Positions 45,232 through 57,611 of a stretch of DNA of 64,000 nucleotides are shown in pieces; within the stretch, counting starts at the first letter, position 1; the number at the start of each line of letters is the position of its first letter. The stretch is from Akebia trifoliata. Taxonomy: Eukaryota; Streptophyta; Magnoliopsida; Ranunculales; Lardizabalaceae. A model generated the notes under the pieces. It saw only the letters and a list, made by a program, of their open reading frames with translations. It was not told where the DNA came from and searched no databases. The stretch spans positions 15,486,248 through 15,550,247 of the forward strand of contig CM030710.1 of NCBI GenBank assembly GCA_017979445.1, read 5' to 3'. Position numbers and translations under genes: made by a program.

Positions 45232-45722
45232 GATGAGAAGAAAAAAAGGTAACACTACAATTTAGTTTTTTTGCAATATTACTAACAGACATAAGATTAG
45301 TTGTGAGATTAAGAACATGTAAAACATTGGACAAAAAAAAGTTGTAAGAGACTGTGATGGTTCATTTACCGGTTATTGATAACAAAGAACCATTAGCTAA
45401 GCATACTTTTTTCTATCTTGAACATGGCTATATGATTGAAAGAAAGACAACATACTTGTCATGTTATGTGAAGCTCCTGAATCAAGTATCTAGGAGTTGG
45501 AGTGAAATGTTGAAATATGATGAGCCATGGCAAGAGTACCTATGTGTGTGAAGGAAGAGGTAGCAGTGGAACCAGCCTATACAGCCCTCAAGCAAGTAAT
45601 ATCTTTCATCGAGAATGGCGTATGTATGGCTAGAGAAGGTGTTTTAGAACTCCAAGTATCATCTGGCCTGTTGGCATTAAAAGCTTGATGAGTGAAAGAA
45701 GATCGGTCATTGACGTCATCAT
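45232..45722 (-). mobile_element. Right part of copia element E (end of gag and protease)
   Basis: On the minus strand, from 45722 downward: a gag-end stretch (SSFTHQAFNANRPDDTWSS), the protease site ILDSGASHNMTSMLSFFQSY (preceded by a stop where Trp is usual), then SNVLHVLNLTTNLMSVSNIA and LNCSVTFF, leading into VFQDLATK across element C. Stops and frameshifts are present. Copia proteases have this DSGAS motif. The gag upstream is displaced to the far side of element D, beyond the window. Confidence 0.75.
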
Positions 45723-46822
45723 TGTCATCTCATCAAAAATTATATTTTATACTCTCTTTATTTACCCCAAGAGAAAAAGGGGATGTTACCAAGTTAGCAT
45801 AAATTGAAGTTAATCTAAGTTATAGTTCAAACCTATTTTTGTGAAACAAAATAGAGAGTAAATATTGTTGGAACTTAAAGCAATAGAAGAGGAAATTATA
45901 CTAAATAGCAAAAGATAAAACATCCATTAGTGATATGAGTAACCTAGGATTAGCACATGAAACTGTATTAGAGTTTATCCTTCTTTGCAGTCAACCACAA
46001 GGGCTTGGTTTGAGCTGCTTGAGTTGGAAGATATAACATGAAGCTTTTGAGAAAACACTGTAATTAAGACTCTTTCATTCACTAATGTGTGAAGTCCTTA
46101 CCACCAAATATCTAATTTAAGCATGGTATATCTTGATCTCATCTAAGCTTTGAACATATAAGTTAATAATATAAGGTGTAAATATTCAACTAAAGCTTTG
46201 ATCCATTAGAATTGGATAAAGACTTGAAGTGAATCTAATAAATTCTATAAAGAGCATAAAAGGATAAATAAATAATATAGAATTAAAGCTTGCTCTTAGA
46301 TTTCTTCCTCTCACTAATGGGGGGAGTCTAACCTATGGTCATGACAAGGATACAAGAGAAATAAAGAGAAACAACACTTGTATTCATGATAATCAATATA
46401 CATTATCTCCTTGAGAAATTACAGAAGTTGCTGAATTAACATGGAGAAAATTTAGGGTGAGCCAATCGAGAAGGACTGCACCACATTGAGACGGTACTAC
46501 ATCATAGTACTCTCGAAGCATTAAGACTTCATTTTTCACTACATGCTTGATCTGACATCCTGATTGCATTGCACTCTTACTTAAGTAATGTGATTTCCAT
46601 CTGGATGAGTAGATCAATGACCTATACAGTGAATACACACGATTAATTTTTCGATATTTACAATTAGTTTTTGCAATTAAGCCTACTTAACATGATATAA
46701 CATGAAATGTGATAAATTAAGGCTTAACACAATTATTCATCTAAAGCTATGAAATAAAGACCGAAATCGAGATAAATGCATGGGAATAGTGTGCATAATT
46801 TAGTGTTTTGAGACACTGATCA
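45723..46822 (-). repeat. 3' LTR of Athila-like element D
   Basis: On the minus strand it starts TGATCAGTGTCTC (ending at 46822 on the plus strand) and ends near ...GATGAGATGACA (45723). About 1100 bp, diverged from but collinear with the LTRs of A: AATTAGGCTTAATT-like, TGCTTAAATTAGATA and AAGCCCTTGTGGTTGA blocks occur in the same order. It is preceded (minus strand) by the same polypurine tract as A. The outer end is inferred from the point where copia E sequence resumes. Confidence 0.7.
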
Positions 46823-47860
46823 CACCCCCAAGCTTACCTTTTTTTAGTCCCTTAGAACATTAATTTGCCACTTTTACAGGCATCTTGGATGTATTTAATG
46901 AATGCAGCAAGCCCTTAAACCACTAGGTTACCCCTAGTGGATGAGTTTTGACTCGTGATGATTTGTAAAGAATATACCCACAAAATTTGAAATAACTTTT
47001 GAAGTAATAATGGTCAAAATCAAAACTTATATCTAAAAGCACAATCTCTTTTTAAGATTTGTCAATCATTTGTAAGTAATACTTGGTATGGAGTCTCAAT
47101 TCTTATTTCTCTATGACAAAACTTAAAATTAGCTTGAACTTTAAGATATAGTGATTCTAACTTAGAAACTTTAGAGATTTGATTTCTTAGAATGAGTTTC
47201 AATCTTCTAACTAATTTGGGATACTTAGATCAACTTAGGGTTGAAGTCTAGATTTAACATCTTGTCTATGATAGTGACAAGTGTGGATATTCACTTTAAT
47301 ACCTCTAAGGGGCTTTATCTATGATATTCCAATGTACTCACATTTTTATTCTTGATGGTTTTCACCCTAGTGAAACTCTAAAATTTTCTATTTTTGATTC
47401 TTGTGAATCTTTCTTTTTTTTTGAGTGATTTTTTTTCTTTTCTTGCTCTTTTGCTTTTTCTTTTTCTACTCTTTGAAGAAAAGTAGGAAACCTATTTCAA
47501 GGTATCCAGTCTAGTTCAATGGTTGCTAATCAAGACATATTCAACCCAATTTTATTTTTCTTCTAATCAGCCAACCAAATGAATAAAGAAGCCAAAGTTC
47601 ATCAAACTCGGTTTTTCCTTATACTCTAGATAGAAAGAAGGTAACAATCTAACTCAATTCAACCTAAACTTTTGATAATCTTATTAGAAGTAACTATAAA
47701 CAAAAGATAACTTTGTTTTAACTTTTGTCTAAAAGAAACACGAATGGAAATTCCAGATCGAAGCTTTCAACCAAAGATTGATTTAGTAATTTTAACTAAG
47801 TGCTTAAAGATAGAAACTAAGATCTTGAACAAAATACAACAAAGTTGCCCAAATATATTT
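46823..47860 (-). other. 3' non-coding region of element D
   Basis: Reverse-complement homologue of 24160-25133 in A, including the block around ACTAGGGGTAACCTAG and the polypurine tract at 46823-46838. No ORF. Confidence 0.75.
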
Positions 47861-48430
47861 TGCAAATTTTTAAATTTTTATGATTTCTAAAAAGAAAATA
47901 AAATAAAAAAATGAGTGGTAATCTGACCCTACACCCCCAATCCTAAACATAATGTTGTACTCAATATTTTAGCATGCATATACAAATGCAAAACTAAAAT
48001 TGACAAAAGGAAGTGAAGTGGATTGGATAACACCTAAAAAATGATCCTACAGTCTTATGATATTAACACAATGTCTCCTAAAATGAGACAACACATCACT
48101 AACCACTATCACAGCGTCGATTGTATCTACCTTATTAATCGTGATCATGTTGTATGATGTCAGAAGCAGCACGAAAGATATTATGATCATAGATTAGGTA
48201 ATTGATTCCTAGGGTATGTTGGAAAAATACACACCAGCATTTTCAACCTACACTGTGTAAACTAGCACAAGAGAAAATAATTATGAAATAGAAAATAATT
48301 TCTAAAAAATACTGTAACCAAAAACTATTTTTGGAATAAAACATGGATAATATAGCATTCAGATGAACAACTACTTAACAAAACTTAATAAACCTAGTAG
48401 TATAAAAACTAAATAAAACATCTACTCAAA
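47861..48430. other. Non-coding part of D, nothing recognised
   Basis: AT-rich sequence between the 3' region and the env-like ORF. I see no feature in it. Confidence 0.4.
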
Positions 48431-49292
48431 TATCGAATCCCTACGAGATCTACCTCTAGTAGTGGTTGTCTCAAATTCTCAAATTCTCTTGCGTTGTTCG
48501 GCTGCATTGAGTCGTCGCTCTAAAGTCTTTTGTCTTTTATACAGCTTACCTATCCCTTTGAAATTGTTTCTAATGCCTTCTACAGGGGATGTTGCTTGAC
48601 ATCATCAAAGAAGGATGTGTTCTCAAAATCTAGACTAGGCGATCTAGCTTCGCTAGCTCCAACTTCATCAAATTCTTTTCATCGGCATTCATAACTATGA
48701 GGGCTTCCATGCTCCTCAAAGTGCTCTGGTATCGGTTTCCATACACCCGGGGCATATTCTGAAAAAGATAATGCACCTTTGAATATCGAAAATTGGGTCA
48801 TCTTACCTTGGGGTGCTAGCACTCCCATTCGTCTTCCAAGAATTTGATAAACTAAGTGTAGGAAGACAAGTGAACAACCCTTCTTCGGCTTGACGCAGGC
48901 ATCAATCAGAGTTTTTAAGATGAGATGGGACACGCAAACAATTGAATCTTGGTCTAGATCACATGCATGATGTATATGTACTTTGCAAAAAATAAAGTGT
49001 TATTTTGCATCCCCAAAATATTAGATGCCACCATCACCAACAAAGATACTGACCAGCTCAAAAGTTTTTCGATAATAATCCTCTACTTCTCTTGCTGATG
49101 CATTGTGACTCAAGACCCAATCGTGTGACAAAGAATTCAAATGGATGACATGTCTGGCAAGTTGGAACTAGTGTAGAGCAAATTGTTCCACCCTTGTTCA
49201 GTGATGGCTTTGTGAAACCATGATCCATTATTGCCTTGAAAGTAGAGATTGAATATAGACTCTTTAAAAATAGTTCTTTTGGAAGAAGCCAT
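48431..49292 (-). pseudogene. Env-like / 'putative plant transposon protein' ORF of element D
   Basis: Starts at an ATG on the minus strand at 49292 (MASSKRTIFKESIFNLYFQG). Pieces in shifting frames include LSHDWVLSHNASAREVEDYY, VSHLILKTLIDACVKPKKG, LGRRMGVLAPQGKM and, near the end, KGIGKLYKRQKTLERRLNAA. It lies where Athila and Calypso elements carry their third ORF, often called env-like. The HLI-L plus LVY-ILGRRMGV pattern matches my memory of the plant transposon-protein family found there. There is no clear transmembrane segment, so env function is only the conventional label. Several stops and frameshifts; not functional. Confidence 0.6.
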
Positions 49293-50145
49293 AGGTACTA
49301 CTACAATCAAGAGGAAAAAATAATCGATTGTCTAAAATCTAAAGGTGATTAGTGATAAAATAACTGAGACGCAGTGAAGATTGACTGTGACTCAGTGAAG
49401 ATAACGAATCTGAAAGCACAGTGACTACGATCCGATCGTAATGGGATGTAGACTGCATTGAACACTTCAGATTTGCACAAACACAACTGAAAAAGAAATC
49501 TGTAAATTAAATCTTTGAAGGTTGTTGACTTGGAAGAATTTGAAAATGAAAAATAGAGAAAATGAGTAAGGGATTAGGCTTGTTATTTGATTTTAGGATA
49601 TATAAGAAATTACCAAAATACCCTTGAGACAAAAGAAAATCCTTATTTTGTTAAGAAAACAATTCTAAACACTAATTAATTATAAGAAAGAGTCTAAGGA
49701 AAGAAAAATAAAAGACTACGAAAAAATACTAGTTCCTATAATTTTGGATGGAAAAGTAGCTGAGAGTATTGCTTGACATGATAAGGGATCAACTCATCAC
49801 TTTTCAGCACGTAAAGCTTGGGTGTATCAGATATGCCATCCCAACTCGTTGGTGACTATTTGAAGAGGGCAAGGAGGAAATCTATCGACAGGTAGATCTT
49901 TCCTTTCTACTAAGCTTTGTGCAATCCTAAACATATGAGACCAATTATGATTTTTCTTTTAGAACCTACACTTTGGTTTCGAACTAATAACTATTCCCGA
50001 TGAGGGAAATGGCCAAGTTCTAGACCTAACTAAAGTAAAAAACTATAATACTCATCCAAACTAAAAAATAAAACAAAAAAAGAAAAAGATTGGGTTGTCT
50101 CCTAGAAGCACTAAGTTTAACATTTTCAGCCAGACAAAAACTCTA
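49293..50145. other. Spacer between integrase and env-like ORF of D
   Basis: Non-coding, AT-rich. Nothing recognised. Confidence 0.4.
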
Positions 50146-51542
50146 TTAATCTTGATAAATTGGCATATCAAGGAGAATAACCTCCTTTGGGGATACACAT
50201 TCGAGATATGGTTTAAGATGCTGGCTATTCACTTTGAAAGTGGACCCGTCCTTAAGATTAAAGACTTCAATAGCACCATTGTGGTAAATTATTTGGATGA
50301 TATAAGGACAATTCCAACGAGATTTGATTTTCCCTAGAAAAAAATAGAGTCTATTATTATATAACAAAACTCTTTGATCAGGTTTGAAATTTTGTCGAAG
50401 AATGTGCTTATCATGAAACAATTTTGTACATTCTTTGTAGCGTTTAGCACAATCATAAGAGTCATTTCTAATCTCTTTTAATTCATCAAGTTGTAACTTA
50501 CAATATTCACCAGTTTTATCTAGATCAAAGTTGAGGCGCTTAATCGCCTAATATGCTCGATGCTCAAGTTCTACAAGGAGATGACGAGTCTTGCAAAAAC
50601 CTAACCGGTAGGGAAACATCAATATTGGTACTTTGAAAGTAGTTCAATAAGCCCATAATGCGTCATTTAATGTCAAAGACCAATCATTCCGTGAAGGATT
50701 GACTATTTTCTTTAGAATTGTCTTGGTTTTCCTGTTAAAAATCTCTACCTATCCACATGTTTATGGATGGTAAGGTGTTAAAATTTTATGAGTTTTGAGG
50801 TATTTTCTCATAAATGAAGTAAATATTTTATTACAAAAATACGAGCCACCATCACTTATGATAGCTCGTACAGTATCAAATCTTACAAAGATGGTCTACT
50901 TTACAATGTTGATCACCACCTTGTAATCATTCTTTTTGCACACCACAACTTCTACCCATTTGGATACGTAATCATTTGTAACGAGGTATATTGGAAACCC
51001 TAGGAGATAGGAAAGGGTCCCATAAAATCTATGCCCTAAATATCAAAATTTTCTATAATAAGAATAGGATTCTGAGACAATTTCATTTCTCTTGAAAATT
51101 TTTCCTAGTTTCTAACATTGACTACAAGATTTGCTAAACTAGTGGGCATCTCGAAAAATAGTTGGCCAGAAGAAACCTCACTGCAGGATTTTTGTAACGG
51201 TTTTTATTACCACTGAAGTGCTCTCCGTAGGCATGATTATGACAAAACTCTAAGATATTTGCTTGCTCAGAGATAAGAACACAACATCTAATAATCTGAC
51301 CGGGACAGTACTTGCATAAGTATGGTTCTTCCCAGAAATACCATTTGGGTTTTCAAAGAAGATGGAGCTTCTCTTACTTAGTCATTGAGACTAGCAATTA
51401 ACCTATAACTAGGTAGTTGACAATGTCAGCATACCACGAAATATTAAAATTGAAAATTTACATAAATTGCTCATCCAAAAAAGATTTAGAAATGGGTAAA
51501 GATTCTTCACATGACACAATAACAATCCTAGATAGGTGATCA
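50146..51542 (-). pseudogene. Integrase and end of RNase H of element D
   Basis: Minus strand, reading leftward: HDHLSRIV and SWYADIVNYLV (end of RNase H linker, about 51540-51400), a zinc-finger zone, then IDFMGP-type core remains and the second catalytic Asp in RAIISDGGSYFCNKIF (about 50870). The segment [14 protein letters not shown] keeps the catalytic Glu. Then DKTGEYCKLQLDELKEIRND and the C-terminal HDKHILRQNFKPDQRVLLYN, ending at 50146. Stops occur (for example in YHP-stop-TCG-stop-VEI). It shows what element A has lost. Confidence 0.8.
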
Positions 51543-54533
51543 TGTGACTCCTCCAAAAACACTAACACAAAATCCAATGCTAGATATCAAGGCACTGGGT
51601 GGTGCCTTAAAATTTCGGCATGGTTTCATCTGTTTATATTAGCATTCCAAGGCACTCAACATGTTTTACCTGATAAAGAATATATATAATATCTTGTATA
51701 TATACAAAATAGAATAATAACGGAATCCTATATGTATCTAATAATGTAAGATATATTAGAGTGCGGAAGAAGTAAATAATATACAGGATTCTTGTAAAAG
51801 TCCTCTATTTAACAAAAGTCCTGACGTTTAATCCAAAATCTATATACAACCTGTACAAAATTGACTACTAGTGGGTGTAGCCTCAATGCTCACCAGGTAA
51901 CGGACACTGGTCATCTATCTGACCCACCAGATAATCCTTGTTAGTTGATTCTACGATTGTCTCACCAACTACAAGTTTTGGAGTTAAAAAAATGGGAAGG
52001 AAAAGGTGAGTAATAATGGTTACCTAGTAAAGAAACAAACAATTTCTTGCCAATAACCTCTTCGAACATGAACAAATAAGCATACTAAATCATTTTAACA
52101 AATACAAAATTTTACAGAATAAACTACAATTAACTGGTACATATAACTAGAGACGAACAACTAAATATTTTAAAACTCACATTACACCAATCAGTAGTAC
52201 TCACTATAATATTTTCTTTCTTATACAAATCGAATTTATAGAACGAAAATATTAAAACATGCATATATTTTCATATATCAAAATAAGGCAACAAATGCAT
52301 AATACACAATGGTAGAATAATGGAATTAGAGAGTTGAGATTCACTACTGGATCGCTCCTAGTTGGGACATGATATTATAATACTTTACTAGCTTTTAATT
52401 CTTAATTTTGTGGTCGATCGTTGCACTTACAACACTTGGTTGACCATTTATCCGACTCAGGTTGACCATTTGACATGACCGTAAGCAATAGGTATCTTTT
52501 CAATGTGTCAGAAAATTTGACTACTCTAGATTGTTAACGATCATTAACTAATCATCTTCGTTTATGCCAATCAAGCGTGCATGTGATTACCAAATATACA
52601 ACCCTATTTGTATATGACTACATTTACGTTACAAGTTCACTAGTAAAAATAGAAAGGAATAAACCTAGATTCTAACTGTGATTCAACTCTCATACACGTC
52701 CCATATCAGGTATGAGATTGGTTGTCCCTATCATGCATCCTAAGATAGTATATCACTTAAATGATATGATAGACTATCCCTTCAGGTATTCACAAACTCT
52801 ATAATAGTTCACCAAATAGCTATATATATATATATCTTTGAAAAATAATAAGAAATTAATATTACAGAGTTGATAATGGATATCCAATTTTCTATCATCT
52901 AATTGTGCCTCAACGGCTTAAAATAAATAATAGTACACAACGCATAATTATAAATAAACATGCAAATCACCTCGTGATAATAGAAAATTAATTAATCCTG
53001 GATATTCGTTCATTAAGCCACACATAACATCACAATGTAAAACGCAGACATCACCCCTCGGGTGTGATTCTGACATTTCACCGTTTCATCCCCTATTCAC
53101 ATTTTTACAATTTTTGCACTTTTCAATTTTTCAAACACAACATTAATTTTTTGATATTCATCCACTCAATATGATTTCATTGAATATTAAATTATTTTTC
53201 AAATTTTGAAATTCATTTTTATCATTTAAATTAAAAATTTATAAAAATTTGATCAAAACGAGGTCTAAGCAATGCATAGAACCAAACTAGTAGAAATAAT
53301 CTGGTGAAATGTCTTACCCACGTATAATTTGTTACAAAACACAAATAAACACATTAAACACATATATTTCACATGAATTTAAAATAAATAATAGAAATTC
53401 TACATTTGAAATTAAATTGAAAGATTTAGAAAAATTCTAAATGCATTTTTCGAAATCTACGATTACTAATAAGAATCATAAACCCCTACCAATCTCTAGT
53501 TGTTAGAATTGAAGAATGTGCACAAAAATTGAGATGACCAATGTAAAAATTGAGGCAAATCTGATGTGAAGATGGATAATTTTTAAATCGAGCCCAGTGA
53601 TTTCGAAGATTTTGATAACACCGTGTTTTTTTCCTTCATGCCGGAGGACAATTTGGGCTCAATGAAGATGAAATCTGAGGTTGAAGGGTTGAAACCCCCG
53701 TATCTTATACGACTGATTTTCTATGAATATAAAGAAAGAGAAGAGAAAAGGAAAAAAGAAATGGGTGGGATTTATAGAGTTCGACACTACAAACATTTTT
53801 TATTCTTCGTCACGCATCGACAGCATTCCCGTTCACTACGAAATTAGATAACAAACGTTGAAAAAACCAATGTGTTTTTTTAAAACTCGTTGGTTGCTGT
53901 TGGTTGACGAATTTGAGGGACAATGAATAGTAATTTTATTTAAAAATTCTTTATAAAAACTGACAAGATGAAATCGATATTTTTGATGTTGTTTCATTTG
54001 ACGATAACTCGACTTTTCGGACTACGAAAGTAACGATTGAATACTCCATTTTATATAATTTTTTGTTGCGGATCTAATGGTGAAATGAGACTTTAAAAAT
54101 TTTCTCTAACAAAAATTAACTTTTTCACCCCAGTCTGACCCAAAAATCGAAGGTATTTCTATTTTTTACGATAATTTGACTTTCAAAACTCTAAAAATGA
54201 CAAGTAAATACTCTATTTTCTATAACTTTTCATTTCAGACCCAATGGTGCAACTGAATTTTAAAAATTCTTGCTTTAGCAAAATTCATTTTTTTATCTGG
54301 TCTAACTTAAAAATCGAGGATTTTATCATTTTTCCGTTCAGACTCACAATTGAACATGCTTAAAGGCTAAAATAAATTTTTCGACCATTTTAGATCCAAT
54401 AGTGAGGTCAGATTTTATTAAAAATGATCAGAAAAATCCTAAAGTTTTACCCTAAGTTCCACTTTCAAAATTTTCTCAAAATTCTACTATTTATTTTTTC
54501 TTGAGATACAAATAATAAACTCAGGGTATTATA
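51543..54533 (-). mobile_element. Solo LTR H of a Tekay-like Ty3/gypsy element, in D
   Basis: 2991 bp. On the minus strand it begins TATAATACCCTGAG (TG changed to TA) and ends GGAGGAGTCACA. It splits D's RNase H region exactly: D reads ...GATCA | LTR | GATTA..., a 5-bp target duplication with one substitution (51538-51542 and 54534-54538). No internal coding region is present. Blocks such as TGTATCTCAAGAAA and TTACTCACC...CCTTCCC resemble the LTR of element C, so it belongs to a related family. Formed by recombination between two LTRs. Confidence 0.85.
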
Positions 54534-54546
54534 GATTAACTATGAC

Positions 54547-56000
54547 ATTTTCTACATCTTTTTTATATTAGATATCGAGATAAAACTCTTGTAAGAGCCT
54601 AATCCAATGGATTAACCTTGCTTTAACATCATTCTTCGATAGAAAGAATTTCAAAGCAATATGATCTGTGTAGACTATGACTTTCGATCCTATTAAGTAG
54701 AGGCATAATTTATCAATGGCATAGACCCCTACTAGCATTTTCTTCTTTGTTGTAGAGTAGTTAAGATGAGTAATACTAGGGATTTTACTAGCATACTGGA
54801 TAACATAAGGATGTTTATCGATTAAGTGACCCAAAACTACGCCTATCGCATAATTCAAAATGTCATACATAACCTCAAATGGAACATTCCAATTTAGAGG
54901 TTGAATGATGGGTACGAAGGTTAACTCGGACTTAAGCTTTTTAAACGCCAAAAGATATGACTCTGAGAAGTTGACAGGAAGATCCTTGCCTAAGATTTCA
55001 CATAAAGGCTTCGAGATCTTCCCAAAATCTTTAATGAATCTGCGGTAGAAATCCGTATGGCCTAAGAATGGCCTAATTTTTTTGACAGTCTTAGGAGATG
55101 CTAACTTTTCAATTAAATCTACCTTCGTTTTATCTACTTCAATCTCTTTTGTACATATAATGTGTCCTAGCACAATTCCGGATGTTATAATAAAATGGCA
55201 TTTTCCCAATTAAATATTATGTTGACTTTTTTACAATGCACGAAGACTAAAGTCAAGTAATGAAGATATTTCTAAAAACTTGATTCGAATACTGAAAAAT
55301 CATCCATGAATACTTCGAGATATTTTTCTATCATGTCTGAAAATATATTCATCATACATCATTGAAAAATAACTGGTGCATTCCATAACCAAAGGGCATG
55401 TGGCGATACGTAAAAAGTTTGAAGGGACAAATAAAAGTTATTTTTTCCTAATCAGTAGACACTCTAACATTTGATCAATGAAAGGTAGCGATAAAAAACC
55501 TTGGGAGCCATTGAGTTGAGATTCCTATAATCGATACACACTATCCATCCGGTTTAAACTCGAGTGGGAATTAACTCGTTGTCTTGGTTCACTACCATAG
55601 TGATACCAAACTTTTTAGGAGCAACCTGAATGAGATTTACCTAATGACTGTCAGAAATAGGGTAGATATTATACACATCTAATAATTTCCTGCCTTCACT
55701 CTGGACAACATCTTTCATGATAGGATTTAGCCACCTCTAAGGTTCTAAAGAAAGCTTAGCGAAATCCTCTAGACGAATATGGTGTATTACCACAAATGGA
55801 CTAATTCCCTTAATGCCAACTATGGTCCAACCAATAGCTTCTTGATGTTCTCTTAAAATTTTTAAAAACTTTAAAAAAAAAATTCTCCTGGACTATACTA
55901 AGGTGGGATGAAATTATCACATGCAAAATTTATTTTTTGCCAAGAAATGTGTATCTCAAAGTCTTTGAAAGCACTTTTAGTTCTAATGTGGGACGCTCGA
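54547..56000 (-). pseudogene. Reverse transcriptase and RNase H of element D
   Basis: The longest open piece is 54568-55209 (213 codons): [72 protein letters not shown]. The upstream RT part (55210-55900) is broken but still shows FMDDFSVF and VCIDY-NLNSM motifs. In RNase H the usual CDASDYA reads YDILNYA, so a catalytic Asp pattern is damaged. Clear homologue of the pol of A, with much greater decay. Confidence 0.85.
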
Positions 56001-56193
56001 TTTAGGAAAGAATGAGAGTTGAAGTACGAACAGGAAGGTTTTTTATTTTCATGTGCTAGTGCGTAAAGTCTAAATAAGGAACAAATTTAAGCAAAGCATT
56101 AACTTTGCTCATGGACTCTTTTATGTTAAAATCTTAACAAAAATTGCTCAAACATTCTTTTAAGAGATCAGAATACCTTAAATTTTGACACAT

Positions 56194-56660
56194 TTAATTG
56201 ACTAACGTATCTAACATGTTTATTTTCTCCACATTGTCATCTATATAAATTTCTTGGAAATTGTAGTAGACGTTCAATTTGAATTTCTTATCCCCAGATG
56301 CTAAAATCATAATCATGTTTCTGCAATGAATGACTACTTTAGAAGTTACTAAAAATGGACGTCCTAAGATTATAGGAACATGACTATGTGAATAGATCAC
56401 TAGCTCTGTGTCTAAGACAACAAAATCTATTGGAAAATAGAAATCATTTACTTTCACTATCACATCTTCAATTATACCTTTGGGAACCTTGATGGACCGA
56501 TCGACTAAACTTCACGTGATGTTGGTAGGTTTTAAAACCCACAAACCTAGTTGTTTATAAATTGAATAAGGTAAAAGATTGACATTCAGCCCTAAGTCTA
56601 AGAAACATTTTTCAACTACTTGATCTCCAATGTGAATGAAAATTGTCAGACATCCAAGAT
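56194..56660 (-). pseudogene. Protease region of element D
   Basis: Minus strand: CFLDLGLNVNLLPYSIYKQL (the DLGAS active site changed to DLGLN), then VDRSIKVPKGIIEDVIVKVN and, in the open part 56463-56194, DFYFPIDFVVLDTELV, PIILGRPFLVTSKVVIHCRN. Homologous to the protease of A at 21330-21700. Asp is kept but the neighbouring small residues are changed. Confidence 0.8.
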
Positions 56661-57304
56661 CTTTAAATTTTGGTACAACTATTTGTTGGATAAGAGCCGA
56701 AGCTTGGGCTACTATGGTGGCTTCCTGAGGAAATAGTGTTTTTTTTCCTAGCTGTAGTCAAATATTTCATAAATTTTGCATAAAAAAGTATTTGCTTACT
56801 AGCATCTAAGAATAGAATATTGATGTGCATATTTTTGAAAAGTTCGAGGACATCCTCGAATTGTTTACTCTTCTTATTGTCTCAAAAGCGATGGGAAAAT
56901 GAAACTTTAGGAATTGGTAGAATTATGAGAAATTTCACAAAATCTTTCTCTCTCTTCTTAGGAAATTCTACGATTTCTTTTACTTTAACTTTGTCCTTCT
57001 TTTGGACATCATCTTCCTCGTCAATAGGTTAGACCTTGTTGTCCACCTTCTTTCCTAACCTTAATGTGTGGATAGCTTTTATGAAATCTTATTGATTTCC
57101 TGAATGGATTTCTACCACATATTGTCCTTTCGATCCGCTAGAAATCATAGGTTGACCTCTAAGGTTGGGAATAATTTGACTAAGGAATTGCCCTTTCTCT
57201 CTTCATCAAAGGGAAAGAACTAACTGACCCAATTGAACTTCCATCTTAGCTATGGATCGAGTAATGATTTGATTAACTTAAATTTGATTTTGATTAGTCT
57301 GTTG
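56661..57304 (-). pseudogene. gag C-terminal region of element D
   Basis: Minus-strand remains of the gag-protease linker (EKGQFLSQIIPNLRGQP-like, GSKGQYVVEIHSGNQ). Heavily interrupted. Homologous to 20650-21200 of A. Confidence 0.65.
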
Positions 57305-57611
57305 TGATGGGACTATAGTTGTTCTTCCCACCGGAGTTAATACTAATCTTACTTTTACCTTACTTGTGGTGCAAGTAAGGGATCGAACCCAAGAGAAAGG
57401 GGGAGGAAAGTTAAGCTAAGACAAAAAAATACACTTAAGTAGATTTATCTAGTAAATGAATTTATTTATGTATAATTAAGCCTAATTAACATGCAACATG
57501 ATGTTTCGAGACTTATCATGATTATTACCTTAATACGGAGAAATAGGGATAAAAATAAAGATAAATGTCTAGGAAATGTGCGTATAATTCAGTATTTCGA
57601 GACACTCATCA
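57305..57611 (-). mobile_element. Short (307 bp) solo LTR of the A/Athila family in D gag
   Basis: On the minus strand it begins TGATGAGTGTCTCGAAATACT and ends CCCATCA, with a perfect 5-bp target duplication TGTTG (57300-57304 and 57612-57616). It matches the first about 200 bp and the last about 110 bp of the 1193-bp LTR of A but lacks the middle. Either an internal deletion within a solo LTR or a short-LTR subfamily. Confidence 0.85.

Noticed and set aside
45253..45262. CACTACAATT as another CACTA terminus
   Set aside because: The reverse strand reads through as copia coding sequence (NCSVTFF), and no subterminal repeats or partner end are present.
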